DNA from: Antrihabitans auranticaus
Lineage (GTDB): Bacteria; Actinomycetota; Actinomycetes; Mycobacteriales; Mycobacteriaceae
Reading direction: 5' to 3'
Assembly (NCBI RefSeq): GCF_016481275.1
Contig: NZ_JAEMNW010000004.1
Location: 644,308-708,307, forward strand
Length of the DNA: 64,000 bases
Below, piece after piece: positions 25,620-34,074 of the stretch. Positions within the stretch are counted from its first letter, which is position 1. The number at the start of each line of letters is the position of its first letter. The position numbers and the translations under genes are program-made. Under the pieces are notes generated by a model that was not told where the DNA came from, ran no database searches, and was given only the letters and a program-made list of their open reading frames with translations.

Positions 25620-26578
25620 AGGTCCGTGACTGCCGCGACGATGCTGTCGGCAGTGGGATACAGCGGCTTCTCCATCGCCGGGCTGAACGGTACGTGCACG
25701 TCCGGTGCGGTCAGTCGGCGGACCGGTGCGCGTAGGTCGGCAAAGGCCTGTTCGCTGATCACCGCCGAAATCTCGCTTGCTGCACTGCATGTGCGGGGTG
25801 CAGGGTCGACGACGAGCAGACGACCGGTTTTGCGGACGGACGCGACAATCGTGTCGGTGTCCAACGGCGACAGCGTGCGAGGGTCGATGAGCTCGATCGA
25901 GATATCGCGCGCAGCAAGCAGATCGGCCGCCTTCTTGGCAAGCTGAACCGCGCCGGCAATAGCCACGACGGTCACGTCGGTGCCGGAACGGACGATGTTG
26001 GCGACACCGAGTTCGAGCGTGTACGGCTCGTCCGGAACCTCCTCCTTGCGCGACCAGAGCGTGGCGTCCTCGAAAACCAGTACGGGGTCGTTGCATTCGA
26101 CTGCGGCACGAAGCAAGCCCTTCGCCTCGTAGGCGCTGGACGGAACAACGATATTCAAACCCGGGACGTTCATGAACATGGCGTACGGGCGGTCCGAGTG
26201 ATGCGCCGCCGACGCCGCGCCGTACCACATGCTGGCGCGAAACACGATGGGGATGCTCGCCTGACCGCCGAATATGTACCGGTTTTTCGCGGCTTGATTG
26301 ACCAACTGGTCCATCGCGAGATACATGAACGTCGCGTAGCTGTAGTCGACGATGGGCCGGAGTCCGGTCATCGCCGCACCGATTGCGACCCCGGTGAAAC
26401 CGGCCTCCGAAATCGGCATGTTCATGATTCGGTCCAGGCCGAACTCGGAGACGAATCCTGGTGCTGTTCCGTATAGATTCGCGCGCACGTCCTCGCCCAT
26501 GAGGACGACGGTGTCGTCGGATCGCAGCGCATCACGTTGTGCCGCAGCGATAGCGGCCAGATAGTTGAGCCGGGTCAT
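25523..26578 (-). CDS. 2-oxoacid dehydrogenase-type E1 component, beta subunit
   Basis: 351 residues. GEDV near the start, PISEAGFTGVAIGAAMTGLRPIVDY and the C-terminal transketolase half (VELIDPRTL-like ELIDPRTLSPLDTDTI) are typical of E1 beta of pyruvate, acetoin or branched-chain complexes. It pairs with E1 alpha to decarboxylate a 2-oxo acid or cleave an acyloin on ThDP and pass the acyl group to lipoate. The final 30 residues, after DLYASRRN, are Ser-rich, extend past the usual family end, and run antisense into the GntR gene. Last gene of a six-gene operon. Confidence 0.87.
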   Translation of the reverse strand: MTRLNYLAAIAAAQRDALRSDDTVVLMGEDVRANLYGTAPGFVSEFGLDRIMNMPISEAGFTGVAIGAAMTGLRPIVDYSYATFMYLAMDQLVNQAAKNRYIFGGQASIPIVFRASMWYGAASAAHHSDRPYAMFMNVPGLNIVVPSSAYEAKGLLRAAVECNDPVLVFEDATLWSRKEEVPDEPYTLELGVANIVRSGTDVTVVAIAGAVQLAKKAADLLAARDISIELIDPRTLSPLDTDTIVASVRKTGRLLVVDPAPRTCSAASEISAVISEQAFADLRAPVRRLTAPDVHVPFSPAMEKPLYPTADSIVAAVTDLYASRRNSTSAAIRTASGSESRSVASSGSSVK

Positions 26579-27579
26579 CGGGTCACTCCCACTTTCCGGT
26601 CGGTGTAGACGTCGTCGAATGCGGCACTCGCGTCGGGCATCGGGCTTTCGTGGGCGAACTGCAGACAGTCGTCGATATCGTTGTGCACACCTGCTTCGAC
26701 GGCAGCGATGTCGTTGTCGGAACAGCCTCGCGCCCGAAGCCGCTGTGCCGCAATAGCAATCGGATCACGGTCACGCCACGCGGCAATTTCCTCCGCCTTC
26801 CGCGCCGCGCCCGCATACGCGTCACGGAAACGCAGTCCCTCCGAGTGGTCTCGGTAGCGATAGGTGAGGACTTCGATCAGCGACGGACCGTCGCCGGACC
26901 GTGCGCGGGTCACCGCCGCCGAAACCACGTCGTGCACTGCCTCTACGTCCTGACCGTCGTCGACCCGTATACCGGGCAGGCCGAAACCGGTTGCGCGGTC
27001 GGCGATCCGGGTATGTTTCGTGACCTCTGCCATCGGGGTCAGCGATGCGTACTGATTGTTCTCGCACAGGAAGATCATCGGCAGATCCCATGTGGCGGCC
27101 ATGTTCATACTCTCGTAGAGCACGCCCTGGTTTGCGCCGCCGTCGCCGAAGAAAGTGAGGGCAACGCGACCGTTCTGCTTGATCTTCGACGAGAGCGCCG
27201 CGCCTGTCGCGACGGGTACGCCGCCGGCGATGATCGCGCTCTCACCGAGCGAACCGACACTGAAATCGGCGAGATGCATCGAGCCACCTTTGCCCCGGCA
27301 CACGCCGGTCGCGCGGCCGAGGATTTCCGCCATGAGTCCGCGCAGCGACGCATTCTTGCCGATCGGGTGCCCATGGGATCGATGATTACCGGTGATGTAG
27401 TCCGAATCCTGCAGTGCCATGCAGCTTCCGACGATTTGCGCTTCCTGGCCGATACTGAGATGAATCGAACCCGGAAGTTCACCGCGGGCAGCCATCTGCT
27501 GGACGGATTCCTCGAACATTCGAATACGCAACATGCGGCGATACATTTCGGTCAAGGCTTCGGTGGACGTCACGGTCAC
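26575..27579 (-). CDS. 2-oxoacid dehydrogenase-type E1 component, alpha subunit (ThDP)
   Basis: 334 residues. GTG 27579 overlaps the cupin stop; GTG 27573 has better spacing to AAAGG. The ThDP-Mg motif is FFGDGGANQGVLYESMN...CENN (about 142-175); GNHRSHGHPIG and GRATGVCRGKGGSMHL are E1 alpha landmarks, closest in style to acetoin-dehydrogenase AcoA. Works as an alpha2beta2 with the next gene. No adjacent full-length E2 or E3; the acyl acceptor is probably the 80-residue lipoyl protein at 28020. Confidence 0.88.
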   Translation of the reverse strand: MTVTSTEALTEMYRRMLRIRMFEESVQQMAARGELPGSIHLSIGQEAQIVGSCMALQDSDYITGNHRSHGHPIGKNASLRGLMAEILGRATGVCRGKGGSMHLADFSVGSLGESAIIAGGVPVATGAALSSKIKQNGRVALTFFGDGGANQGVLYESMNMAATWDLPMIFLCENNQYASLTPMAEVTKHTRIADRATGFGLPGIRVDDGQDVEAVHDVVSAAVTRARSGDGPSLIEVLTYRYRDHSEGLRFRDAYAGAARKAEEIAAWRDRDPIAIAAQRLRARGCSDNDIAAVEAGVHNDIDDCLQFAHESPMPDASAAFDDVYTDRKVGVTR

Positions 27580-28013
27580 CCTTTCGAGTCGGAGTAGGGA
27601 TCCACGTAACCGGCTTCGTTGCCGGCCGCGGGAATGAAGTCTGGGCGCGCGCTGTAGACCGCGATGAATCGCGAGCCCTCGGGACCGGACCGTAACGGCC
27701 CCCAGAACGCACCCGGATCCTCATGGTGGAAGAAGCCCGGTACGCAGACCTGCGGTTCGTCGTCGCCGACGAGCCACGACCCGTCGAGTAGGAAATGACT
27801 CACCGCACTGCTGTGCGAATGTCGCGGAACTCTGGTGTGGGGCGGGTGTTTGACGATGTAGAACCACGGCCCCCTTTCGTCTCCCGGCCTGCCTAGGTAC
27901 TTGCCCAGATTCCCGATCGCGGCAGGTACGGTGCCGTCGAAGCCGTAGAGATCCGAGACCGGCACCCATTCGATTTCGTGTTCGTAGACGTCGAACGAGT
28001 CGGGCGCGCACAT
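27576..28013 (-). CDS. cupin-fold protein
   Basis: 145 residues, ATG start, 6 bases after the lipoyl gene. The stretch PPHTRVPRHSHSSAVSHFLLDGSWLVGD is a cupin motif 1 with several possible metal-binding His; GFFHHEDPGAFWGP and GSRFIAVYSARPDF form the second half of the barrel. Could be a small metal-dependent enzyme (isomerase, dioxygenase or lyase) acting on a pathway intermediate, or a sensor. Position inside the operon argues for a catalytic or accessory step. Confidence 0.7.
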   Translation of the reverse strand: MCAPDSFDVYEHEIEWVPVSDLYGFDGTVPAAIGNLGKYLGRPGDERGPWFYIVKHPPHTRVPRHSHSSAVSHFLLDGSWLVGDDEPQVCVPGFFHHEDPGAFWGPLRSGPEGSRFIAVYSARPDFIPAAGNEAGYVDPYSDSKG

Positions 28014-28019
28014 GAGCGC

Positions 28020-28262
28020 TCAGCCTTCCGTTTCAATGACAGCCAGCACGTCACGGACTTCGATCACCGCGCCGACGGCGGCCAGCACTTCGACAAGCAC
28101 CCCTGACACCGGCGATTCCAGCGTCTCGTTCACCTTGGCGGTTTCTATTTCGACGAGGCCTTCGCCTTCGTCGATCGAGTCACCGACCTCCTTCAACCAC
28201 TCGATCACTTCACCCTCGGTCATGCCCATTCCCCATTGCGGCAGACGCACTTCCACTCGCAT
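28020..28262 (-). CDS. free-standing lipoyl-domain protein
   Basis: 80 residues; ATG with AAGGAG upstream. The whole protein is one biotinyl/lipoyl-attachment domain: LPQWGMGMTEGEVIEW at the start, ETAKV with Lys43 as the lipoylation site, and GVLVEVLAAVGAVIEV. The Met-Gly-Met-Thr-Glu-Gly start and ETAKV are those of E2 lipoyl domains rather than biotin carriers (which have a Met-Lys-Met site). No subunit-binding or acyltransferase domain is attached; an E2 core without a lipoyl domain is encoded at 36000-36593. Likely the mobile acyl carrier for the E1 pair in this operon. Confidence 0.85.
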   Translation of the reverse strand: MRVEVRLPQWGMGMTEGEVIEWLKEVGDSIDEGEGLVEIETAKVNETLESPVSGVLVEVLAAVGAVIEVRDVLAVIETEG

Positions 28263-28265
28263 GTG

Positions 28266-29114
28266 TCACTCCTTGTAATCGACGATGACGGTCCGCTGCG
28301 TGCCGAGACCGGAAATTCCGAGTTCGACGACGTCTCCGGCCCGCAGATAGGCCTGGTCGGCGCGGCCGAGGGCGACGCCCTCGGGCGTACCGGTATTGAT
28401 CAGATCACCCGGCTCGAGAACCATGAATTGCGACAGGTACCGGACGATGGTGACCACGTCGAACACCATGTGCCTCGTGCAGGAGGCCTGCCGCTTCTCG
28501 CCGTTGACAGTCAGCCAGAGATCCGCTTTCTGCCAATCGATTTCGTCGCGACTCACGAAAACCGGACCGCACGGATTGAACGTCTCACACGACTTCCCCT
28601 TGACCCACTGGCCTTGGCGTTCGAGTTGAAAGCTGCGTTCGCTGACGTCGTTCACGGCCACGAAGCCGGCGATCGCGGCAATCGCCGAAGCATCATCGGC
28701 GAGATAACGCGACCGCGCCCCGATGACGACACCCAACTCCACCTCGTAATCGAGTTTGCTCGAGCCCGGCGGCGCGACGATGGGATCGTTCGGCCCGGAC
28801 ATGCAGTTCGGTGCCTTGGTGAAGATCACGGGTTCCGTCGGCACGGCGGCGGCGGACTCGTCGGCGTGTGCGACGTAATTCAGACCGACACAGATGATTT
28901 GGTGCGGTCGTGCGATGGGCGCGCCGATCCGAACGTCGGCCAGCGGGTGCGCGACCCGTCCCTCGATCAGGTCGGGTAGCCGTGCGAGCCCGTCTGATGC
29001 GAAGAAGGCGGCGTCGTAGTCCGGCACTCGGTCCGAGACGTCGACGTAGTGGTCGTCGTCGACGAGTACGCCCGGCCGCTCTGCGCCGAGTTCCCCGATA
29101 CGAACGAGTTTCAT
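28266..29114 (-). CDS. fumarylacetoacetate hydrolase (FAH) family protein
   Basis: 282 residues from ATG 29114, which overlaps the BKACE stop by 4 bases. IICVGLNYVAHADE, TKAPNCMSGPNDPI, metal ligands in DYEVELGVVIG and VNDVSER, and GDLINTGTPEGVALG are the conserved FAH-fold blocks. Family members hydrolyse C-C bonds of acylpyruvates or ring-opened aromatics, or decarboxylate/isomerise such compounds. In this operon a C-C cleavage giving a 2-oxo acid for the E1 enzyme would make sense (inference). Confidence 0.88.
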   Translation of the reverse strand: MKLVRIGELGAERPGVLVDDDHYVDVSDRVPDYDAAFFASDGLARLPDLIEGRVAHPLADVRIGAPIARPHQIICVGLNYVAHADESAAAVPTEPVIFTKAPNCMSGPNDPIVAPPGSSKLDYEVELGVVIGARSRYLADDASAIAAIAGFVAVNDVSERSFQLERQGQWVKGKSCETFNPCGPVFVSRDEIDWQKADLWLTVNGEKRQASCTRHMVFDVVTIVRYLSQFMVLEPGDLINTGTPEGVALGRADQAYLRAGDVVELGISGLGTQRTVIVDYKE

Positions 29115-29995
29115 TGGGCCGCTTGCCCGAAGACGATCTTGCGAGCGGTCTCGACGCTGGCGACCGGGCGTCCGATGGTCTCGGCCATGCGCACGATGAC
29201 CTCGACCAGTTGGGCATTGTGCTTGGACATGTCGCCGTTCGGCAGATATGGGTTGTCCTCCCACCCGACCCGGACGTGTCCACCCATGCCGATAGCCATC
29301 GCCGCGAGCGGCCACTGCATGACGGGATCCATGATCGACACGTTCCAATTGACGTTCGGCGGAAGGTGATCGACGAGGTAGGTCATCGACTTGTGTGTCG
29401 GTGGGGTCCACGCGCCGCCGGGCCAGCCGAAGAAGAGCGTTGCCCACACCGGGTCCTGCAGTGTTCCGAGTTGCCTGATGAACTCGAGGTTCCAGAACGC
29501 GCCGGTGTAGAAGCACTCGATCTCGAGTTTCACACCGTGCTCGGCTGCCGCTCTACTGGCCGCCTCGAGTTCGTCACGCGGGTGCAGTGAGTACATTTCG
29601 TTGGCGGGCAGCACAGGATCCGGCCGGAAGTACTCGTCGTGCACGTTGAAGGCGTAGGACATCATGTCCGGCTTCTGCTCCATCAACTTGATCTTTTCGG
29701 GCAGGCGCGCGCTCGCGATGCCGTACTGGATGATGGGGTCGGTGCCGACGGACTTGATCTTGTCTGTAAGTCGTTGCCACCCATCATGATCGATGGTCGA
29801 GAGCTTCTTGCCGTCGGGCCCCATCTCCTTGTCCAGGTAATGCACGCCGTGGTGATGGCAGAGCGACGCGCCCGCGTTGACGGCGTCGACGTACTGCTGG
29901 CCGACCGCCTCGGTGTCCTCGATCGGTGGCATGTGCGGAAAGCCCGGATACGACATGCTCGAATCGCAGGTGACGGTGATTATCAGATCGTCCAA
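29111..29995 (-). CDS. beta-keto acid cleavage enzyme (BKACE, DUF849)
   Basis: 294 residues from TTG 29995, chosen because AAGGAG lies 8 bases upstream. IITVTCDSSMSYP at the start, the zinc-binding HxH as CHHHG, IECFYTGAF, and GGHVRVGWEDNPYLPNG match BKACE proteins, which transfer CoA from acetyl-CoA to a beta-keto acid, giving acetoacetate and a shorter acyl-CoA. The usual HxHxR is HHHGV here, so the substrate-binding Arg is missing, a sign of a distinct subfamily. First gene of the leftward operon, divergent from the hydrolase at 30121. Confidence 0.85.
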   Translation of the reverse strand: MDDLIITVTCDSSMSYPGFPHMPPIEDTEAVGQQYVDAVNAGASLCHHHGVHYLDKEMGPDGKKLSTIDHDGWQRLTDKIKSVGTDPIIQYGIASARLPEKIKLMEQKPDMMSYAFNVHDEYFRPDPVLPANEMYSLHPRDELEAASRAAAEHGVKLEIECFYTGAFWNLEFIRQLGTLQDPVWATLFFGWPGGAWTPPTHKSMTYLVDHLPPNVNWNVSIMDPVMQWPLAAMAIGMGGHVRVGWEDNPYLPNGDMSKHNAQLVEVIVRMAETIGRPVASVETARKIVFGQAAQ

Positions 29996-30020
29996 GGGGA
30001 CCACTCCTTCTAAAAGACAC

Positions 30021-30031
30021 CAGGTGACTTG
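30021..30031. promoter_or_regulatory. putative GntR operator between divergent operons
   Basis: CAGGTGACTTG, within CCAGGTGACTTGATGT; 15 of 16 bases match the block at 24768-24783 ahead of the GntR gene. Located 26 bases upstream of the BKACE start; a TTGACA element for the rightward operon is at 30061. Confidence 0.6.
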
Positions 30032-30120
30032 ATGTATGTATAGCACTCGAGGGGGTACTCTTGACAGCAAAACTAGAGATTGTTTCTATTTTCAGGACAC
30101 CCTCGACGCGGAGGTACTTC

Positions 30121-31395
30121 GTGAGCTCCATAGACATGGCCAGTCGGCACTTTCATCTGTTCACCGATCCCTGGCTCGACTTCAACGTGATCCGCTACCT
30201 GGGGTACGCCTCGCAGGGCGGTGCGACGGTCGGCGAGGTACTCGCGATCGTTGCCGAGATCGAGGACGGTGACGTCGAAAGCTGGCACCGTGCCTGGTCC
30301 AGCTTTGCCGACCGGTTGGTCACTAGCGCCGAAAAGCTTGCTGCGCAGCCGGAGTCGACGGTCGACGCCCGGCGGGCCTACCTGCGTGCCGCGAACTACT
30401 ATCACGCGAGCGACCAGTTTCTCGGCGGCTTCGACGAACGACGGCCCGAGGTCTACCGCAAACTACGGGGCGCCTTCGGCAGGGTCTGCGAACTCGCATC
30501 CCCGCCGGGGATCCCGCTCGAATTCGAGTGCGACGGCGTCCGAATGCCGATGTACTTCCTACCGGGCTCGGACTCACCGCAGGACTATCCGACGGTCATC
30601 ATGCTCGGTGGTGCGGACGTCGTCTGTGAAGAGAACTTCTTCTATGGTGGCGGGTCGCTCCTGGACCGTGGCTACAACGTCGCACTTGTCGAACTGCCGG
30701 GGCAGGTCGGGTCGCTCGCGATGAACGAGGTCGCAAAATATCGGGCCGACGCCGAAGTGCCATTCGCTGCGATGCTCGACGCACTGATCGCGCTACCCGG
30801 CGTCGATCCGGACAACCTGTGGTGCGTGTGCTTTTCGGCTGGTGGGTACTTCGGGCCGCGCGCTGCGGCACACGACCACCGCGTACGCGGCTGGGTCTTC
30901 GATGCGTCGTTGCACGAGCTGGTCGAGTTGCCGCGATCGGTCGCAGGCGTGGGGGAGATGCTCGACAACGGCGCGAGTGATGCGGAGGTCGACGCGCACA
31001 TCGAGCGATTACGGCATCTGCCCGCGGTCGACTTCTCGTTCCACTGGTGGGGCAGGCGCGGCGGTCACTACGACGCACCCGTCGAGCGCTACAGCCAGAT
31101 CGTCCATGATCTCGCCGAGTTCTCGGTGTCGAGCGAGATGATCGCCGCGATCCAGGGCTCGGTCCTGCTGGTCTGCGGCACGGCCGAACCCCCTGCGTGG
31201 CAACGGCTTACCCGCGAGCTCTTCGACGGATTGACCGTCGAAGACAAGCAGTTCGTCGAACTCGGACCGGAGACGGGTGCCGACGCACATACGTCGGTCT
31301 CCGCTTTGCCGGTGGTGGAAGCAATTATTCTGCCGTGGCTGTACCGGCACGCGGGACCGGGTGCGCGGCCGTTCTCCGGACCGGGAAGGCCCTGA
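30121..31395 (+). CDS. alpha/beta hydrolase related to dihydroxypseudooxynicotine hydrolase/FrsA group
   Basis: 424 residues from GTG 30121, which has GGAGG 6 bases upstream. A helical N-terminal domain (about 1-150, with RAAYLRAANYYHASDQFL) precedes the hydrolase fold, the layout of C-C-bond hydrolases such as 2,6-dihydroxypseudooxynicotine hydrolase. The nucleophile is in CFSAGGYFG (Cys replaces the first Gly of the elbow); LLVCGTAEPP and DAHTSVSALP give the acid and His regions. Probably cleaves a beta-diketone or acyl-aromatic side chain. Leads the rightward operon. Confidence 0.8.
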   Translation: MSSIDMASRHFHLFTDPWLDFNVIRYLGYASQGGATVGEVLAIVAEIEDGDVESWHRAWSSFADRLVTSAEKLAAQPESTVDARRAYLRAANYYHASDQFLGGFDERRPEVYRKLRGAFGRVCELASPPGIPLEFECDGVRMPMYFLPGSDSPQDYPTVIMLGGADVVCEENFFYGGGSLLDRGYNVALVELPGQVGSLAMNEVAKYRADAEVPFAAMLDALIALPGVDPDNLWCVCFSAGGYFGPRAAAHDHRVRGWVFDASLHELVELPRSVAGVGEMLDNGASDAEVDAHIERLRHLPAVDFSFHWWGRRGGHYDAPVERYSQIVHDLAEFSVSSEMIAAIQGSVLLVCGTAEPPAWQRLTRELFDGLTVEDKQFVELGPETGADAHTSVSALPVVEAIILPWLYRHAGPGARPFSGPGRP

Positions 31396-31396
31396 C

Positions 31397-32905
31397 ATGC
31401 GGATGATCGACTACCTCGACCGAGGTGCCCTGCTTGCGCCCGAGCGAACCTGCCTGATCGACGGCAACGAGCGCATGACGTACTCGGAAGTCGTTGCGGC
31501 GTCGCACAACATCGCGGCAGGACTCCTCGAGGGCGGAATTGGGAGCGGCTCCCGCGCCGCGATCCTCGCGCCGAATTCCGCGGCCGCATTCACCGCCGTG
31601 CTGGGAGTGCTGCGCAGCGGAGCGACATGGATTCCCGCCAATGTGCGGGCAACGCCGGTAGAACTGGCCGAGCAGCTCACAATTGGCGAATGTGCGGTGC
31701 TGTTCTACGATCCAGTGCTGCAAGACGTTGCCGAGCTGCTCGTGCAGGCGGTCCCTACCCTGACGTGGTCGATTCCCCTCGACGCGATGCCGAGCGGGAC
31801 GGCAGAGATACCCGACGTGCTGGAAGATTCGCGGCGCGAGGCGATTCTCGGATTTACCGGTGGAACCACCGGGCGACCCAAGGCTCTCGTGGCAAGTTCG
31901 CGCAACGTGGAGGCGATGACGACCGCACTGCTTGCTCACGTCGACATCGGGTCGCCACCCGTGTATCTGGCTGCCGCGCCGCTGACGCATGCGGCGGGAA
32001 TTCTGTGCTTTCCGGTATTGGCATGCGGAGGAACGATTCTCATTCACCGCACGGTCGATCCCGGCGCCATTCTCGACGCCGTGGAACGCGATGGCGTGAC
32101 GTTCCTTTTCCTCCCACCGACCGCGATCTACATGTTGCTCGCGCACCCGACCGTCCGAGGTCGCGACTATTCGTCGCTGCGCGCCTTCGTCTATGCCGCG
32201 GCACCGATGGCGCCCGAGAAACTCAGGCAGGCACTGGATGTGTTCGGCCCGAAAATGGTTCAGCTCTATGGACAGTCCGAGGCGGCCATGATCTGCACCG
32301 TCCTCACTGCCGCCGACCACGTCACCGCGCTGGCCGAAGCCCCACATCGTTTGGCCTCGTGCGGCCGGCCATCGATCGTGGCGCGGGTGGCCGTGATGGC
32401 TGAGGACGGAACGTTGCTGCCGCAGGGAGAAATCGGGGAGGTTGTCATCCGGAGTGCGCTGGTCATGGAGGGCTATCTCGGTGATCCGGATCCGTCCGTT
32501 CGCGCACACGGGTGGCACCACACCGGCGACGTCGGCCGCATCGACGAGGACGGCTACGTCTACCTCGTCGACCGCAAGAAGGACATGATCGTCACCGGCG
32601 GCTTCAACGTCTTCTCGGCAGAAGTGGAGACAGCTGTCCTCGCGCATCCGGCGGTGGCGCAATGTGCCGTCGTCGGGACGCCCGACCCGCACTGGGGCGA
32701 GGTGGTGACGGCAGTCGTCGAACTGCTGCCGGATACAACACTGGATCCCGACGAATTGATCGCGCACTGCAAGGCGCTGGTGGGCGGCGTGAAGTCGCCG
32801 AAGCGCGTGGAGATATGGCCGAAATTGCCGCGGAGCAGCGTCGGAAAGATTCTGAAGCGTGAAGTGCGCGACTACTTCTGGCAGGGTGCGGAGCGGAGGG
32901 TCTGA
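31397..32905 (+). CDS. acyl-CoA synthetase (AMP-forming, ANL superfamily)
   Basis: 502 residues, ATG 31397, one base after the hydrolase stop. Phosphate-binding GFTGGTTGRPKA, YGQSEAA, WHHTGDVGRIDEDGYVYLVDRKKDMI hinge and C-terminal catalytic Lys in SSVGKILKREV identify a complete ligase. It activates a carboxylic acid to its CoA thioester through an acyl-adenylate. Being paired with the C-C hydrolase, it probably activates the acid that hydrolase releases. Substrate (fatty, aryl or terpenoid acid) unknown. Confidence 0.88.
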   Translation: MRMIDYLDRGALLAPERTCLIDGNERMTYSEVVAASHNIAAGLLEGGIGSGSRAAILAPNSAAAFTAVLGVLRSGATWIPANVRATPVELAEQLTIGECAVLFYDPVLQDVAELLVQAVPTLTWSIPLDAMPSGTAEIPDVLEDSRREAILGFTGGTTGRPKALVASSRNVEAMTTALLAHVDIGSPPVYLAAAPLTHAAGILCFPVLACGGTILIHRTVDPGAILDAVERDGVTFLFLPPTAIYMLLAHPTVRGRDYSSLRAFVYAAAPMAPEKLRQALDVFGPKMVQLYGQSEAAMICTVLTAADHVTALAEAPHRLASCGRPSIVARVAVMAEDGTLLPQGEIGEVVIRSALVMEGYLGDPDPSVRAHGWHHTGDVGRIDEDGYVYLVDRKKDMIVTGGFNVFSAEVETAVLAHPAVAQCAVVGTPDPHWGEVVTAVVELLPDTTLDPDELIAHCKALVGGVKSPKRVEIWPKLPRSSVGKILKREVRDYFWQGAERRV

Positions 32906-32952
32906 CCGGATCGGCGGGACCCTCCGCCGCTCGCGGTGCCTGCCACCCCGCC

Positions 32953-33020
32953 CCCGCGCGAGTGTGCAGTTATTGTCGGAAATCATCCGATTTCCGCAAT
33001 TAACTGCACACTCGCGCGGG
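32953..33020. repeat. long near-perfect palindrome between convergent genes
   Basis: Two 32-base arms (32953-32984 and 32989-33020) with a 4-base loop ATCC; only three mismatches, the outer 20 bases pairing perfectly (CCCGCGCGAGTGTGCAGTTA). It lies midway between the converging ligase and LLM genes. It could act as a bidirectional terminator, but it is much longer than needed and may be a dispersed element. Confidence 0.7.
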
Positions 33021-33054
33021 TGGCGGCGGGGCCGGGAAGGACTAGGCGGCTGCG

Positions 33055-34074
33055 TCAGCCCAAGATGACGTCGCGGAGGGCCCGCAGGGTCGGCTCGTCA
33101 CGGACGCCGCCGATCAAGATGGTGGTGATGGGGGAGTCGCGCCAGAGTTGGATGCGTTCCTTGATCCGCTCGATCGGGCCGAGAAGGGATGTCGCGTCGG
33201 CTAATTCGTCGGGCACGGCTCGGACGGCCTCTTCTTTGCGTCCGGCGAGGAACAGCTCCTGAACCTTCTGTGCGGCGTCGGCGTAGCCCAGCCGGCCGAT
33301 GAGGTCGAGATGGAAGTTGCGTTCCCGCGCGCCCATTCCGCCCATGTACAGCGCCAGTGGCAGTTTCGCGATCGTCAGGGCGCTGTCGAGATCGTCGGTG
33401 ACCACGGTGGTGACGGGTGCGGCGATGTCGAAGTTCGCCGGTCGACCTGCCAACGACGGGCCGTAGATCTGGTCGACGAGGGTGGGGTCGAGGAAGAAGG
33501 GGATCCAGCCGTCGGCGATCTCTGCTGCGAGTGCGACGTTTTTCGGCCCCTCCGCGCCGAGGTACACCGGAATGTCGGCTCGGCGTGGGTGAACGATCGA
33601 CTTGAGGGGCTTTCCGAGGCCGGTCCCGCCCGGGTAGGGGATCGGGTGATGCGGACCGGTGCCGGTGACCGGATTCTCGCGTGCCCAGACCTGGCGCATG
33701 ATGTCGATGTATTCGCGGGTCCGGGCAAGTGGCTTGCCGAACGGTTGTCCGTACCAGCCTTCGACGACCTGGGGACCCGATACGCCCACTCCGAGTATCA
33801 GGCGGCCACCCGACAGCCCGTCGAGGGTGAGCGCGTGCATCGCCGTGGCAGTCGGTGTGCGAGCAGACATTTGGGTGACGGCCGTACCGAGCTTGATCTT
33901 CGACGTACGCGCGCCGAACCACGCAAGCGGGGTCAGTGCGTCGGACCCGTACGCCTCGGCGGTGAAAACACTGTCGTAGCCGAGACTTTCGGCGGCCTGG
34001 ACGGTATCGGTGAGGTCCTCGGGGTGCTTCTGCCAATAGCCAACCGTCATACCCAGTTTCAGGTCGTTCGTCAT
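33055..34074 (-). CDS. LLM-class flavin oxidoreductase (probably F420-dependent)
   Basis: 339 residues. Luciferase-like barrel: LGMTVGYWQKHPEDL, GYDSVFTAEAYGSDALTPLAWFGARTSKIKLGTAV, and GRLILGVGVSGPQVVEGWYG are the conserved blocks of mycobacterial F420-dependent LLM proteins. Such enzymes carry out hydride transfers or, with FMN, oxygenations. Last gene of a five-gene leftward operon (36590 to 33055) with 4-base overlaps at most junctions. Its step is unknown. Confidence 0.85.
   Translation of the reverse strand: MTNDLKLGMTVGYWQKHPEDLTDTVQAAESLGYDSVFTAEAYGSDALTPLAWFGARTSKIKLGTAVTQMSARTPTATAMHALTLDGLSGGRLILGVGVSGPQVVEGWYGQPFGKPLARTREYIDIMRQVWARENPVTGTGPHHPIPYPGGTGLGKPLKSIVHPRRADIPVYLGAEGPKNVALAAEIADGWIPFFLDPTLVDQIYGPSLAGRPANFDIAAPVTTVVTDDLDSALTIAKLPLALYMGGMGARERNFHLDLIGRLGYADAAQKVQELFLAGRKEEAVRAVPDELADATSLLGPIERIKERIQLWRDSPITTILIGGVRDEPTLRALRDVILG

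Noticed and set aside
31325..32986. 553-codon minus-strand frame opposite the acyl-CoA ligase
   Set aside because: Antisense shadow; the ligase has all ANL motifs in frame.
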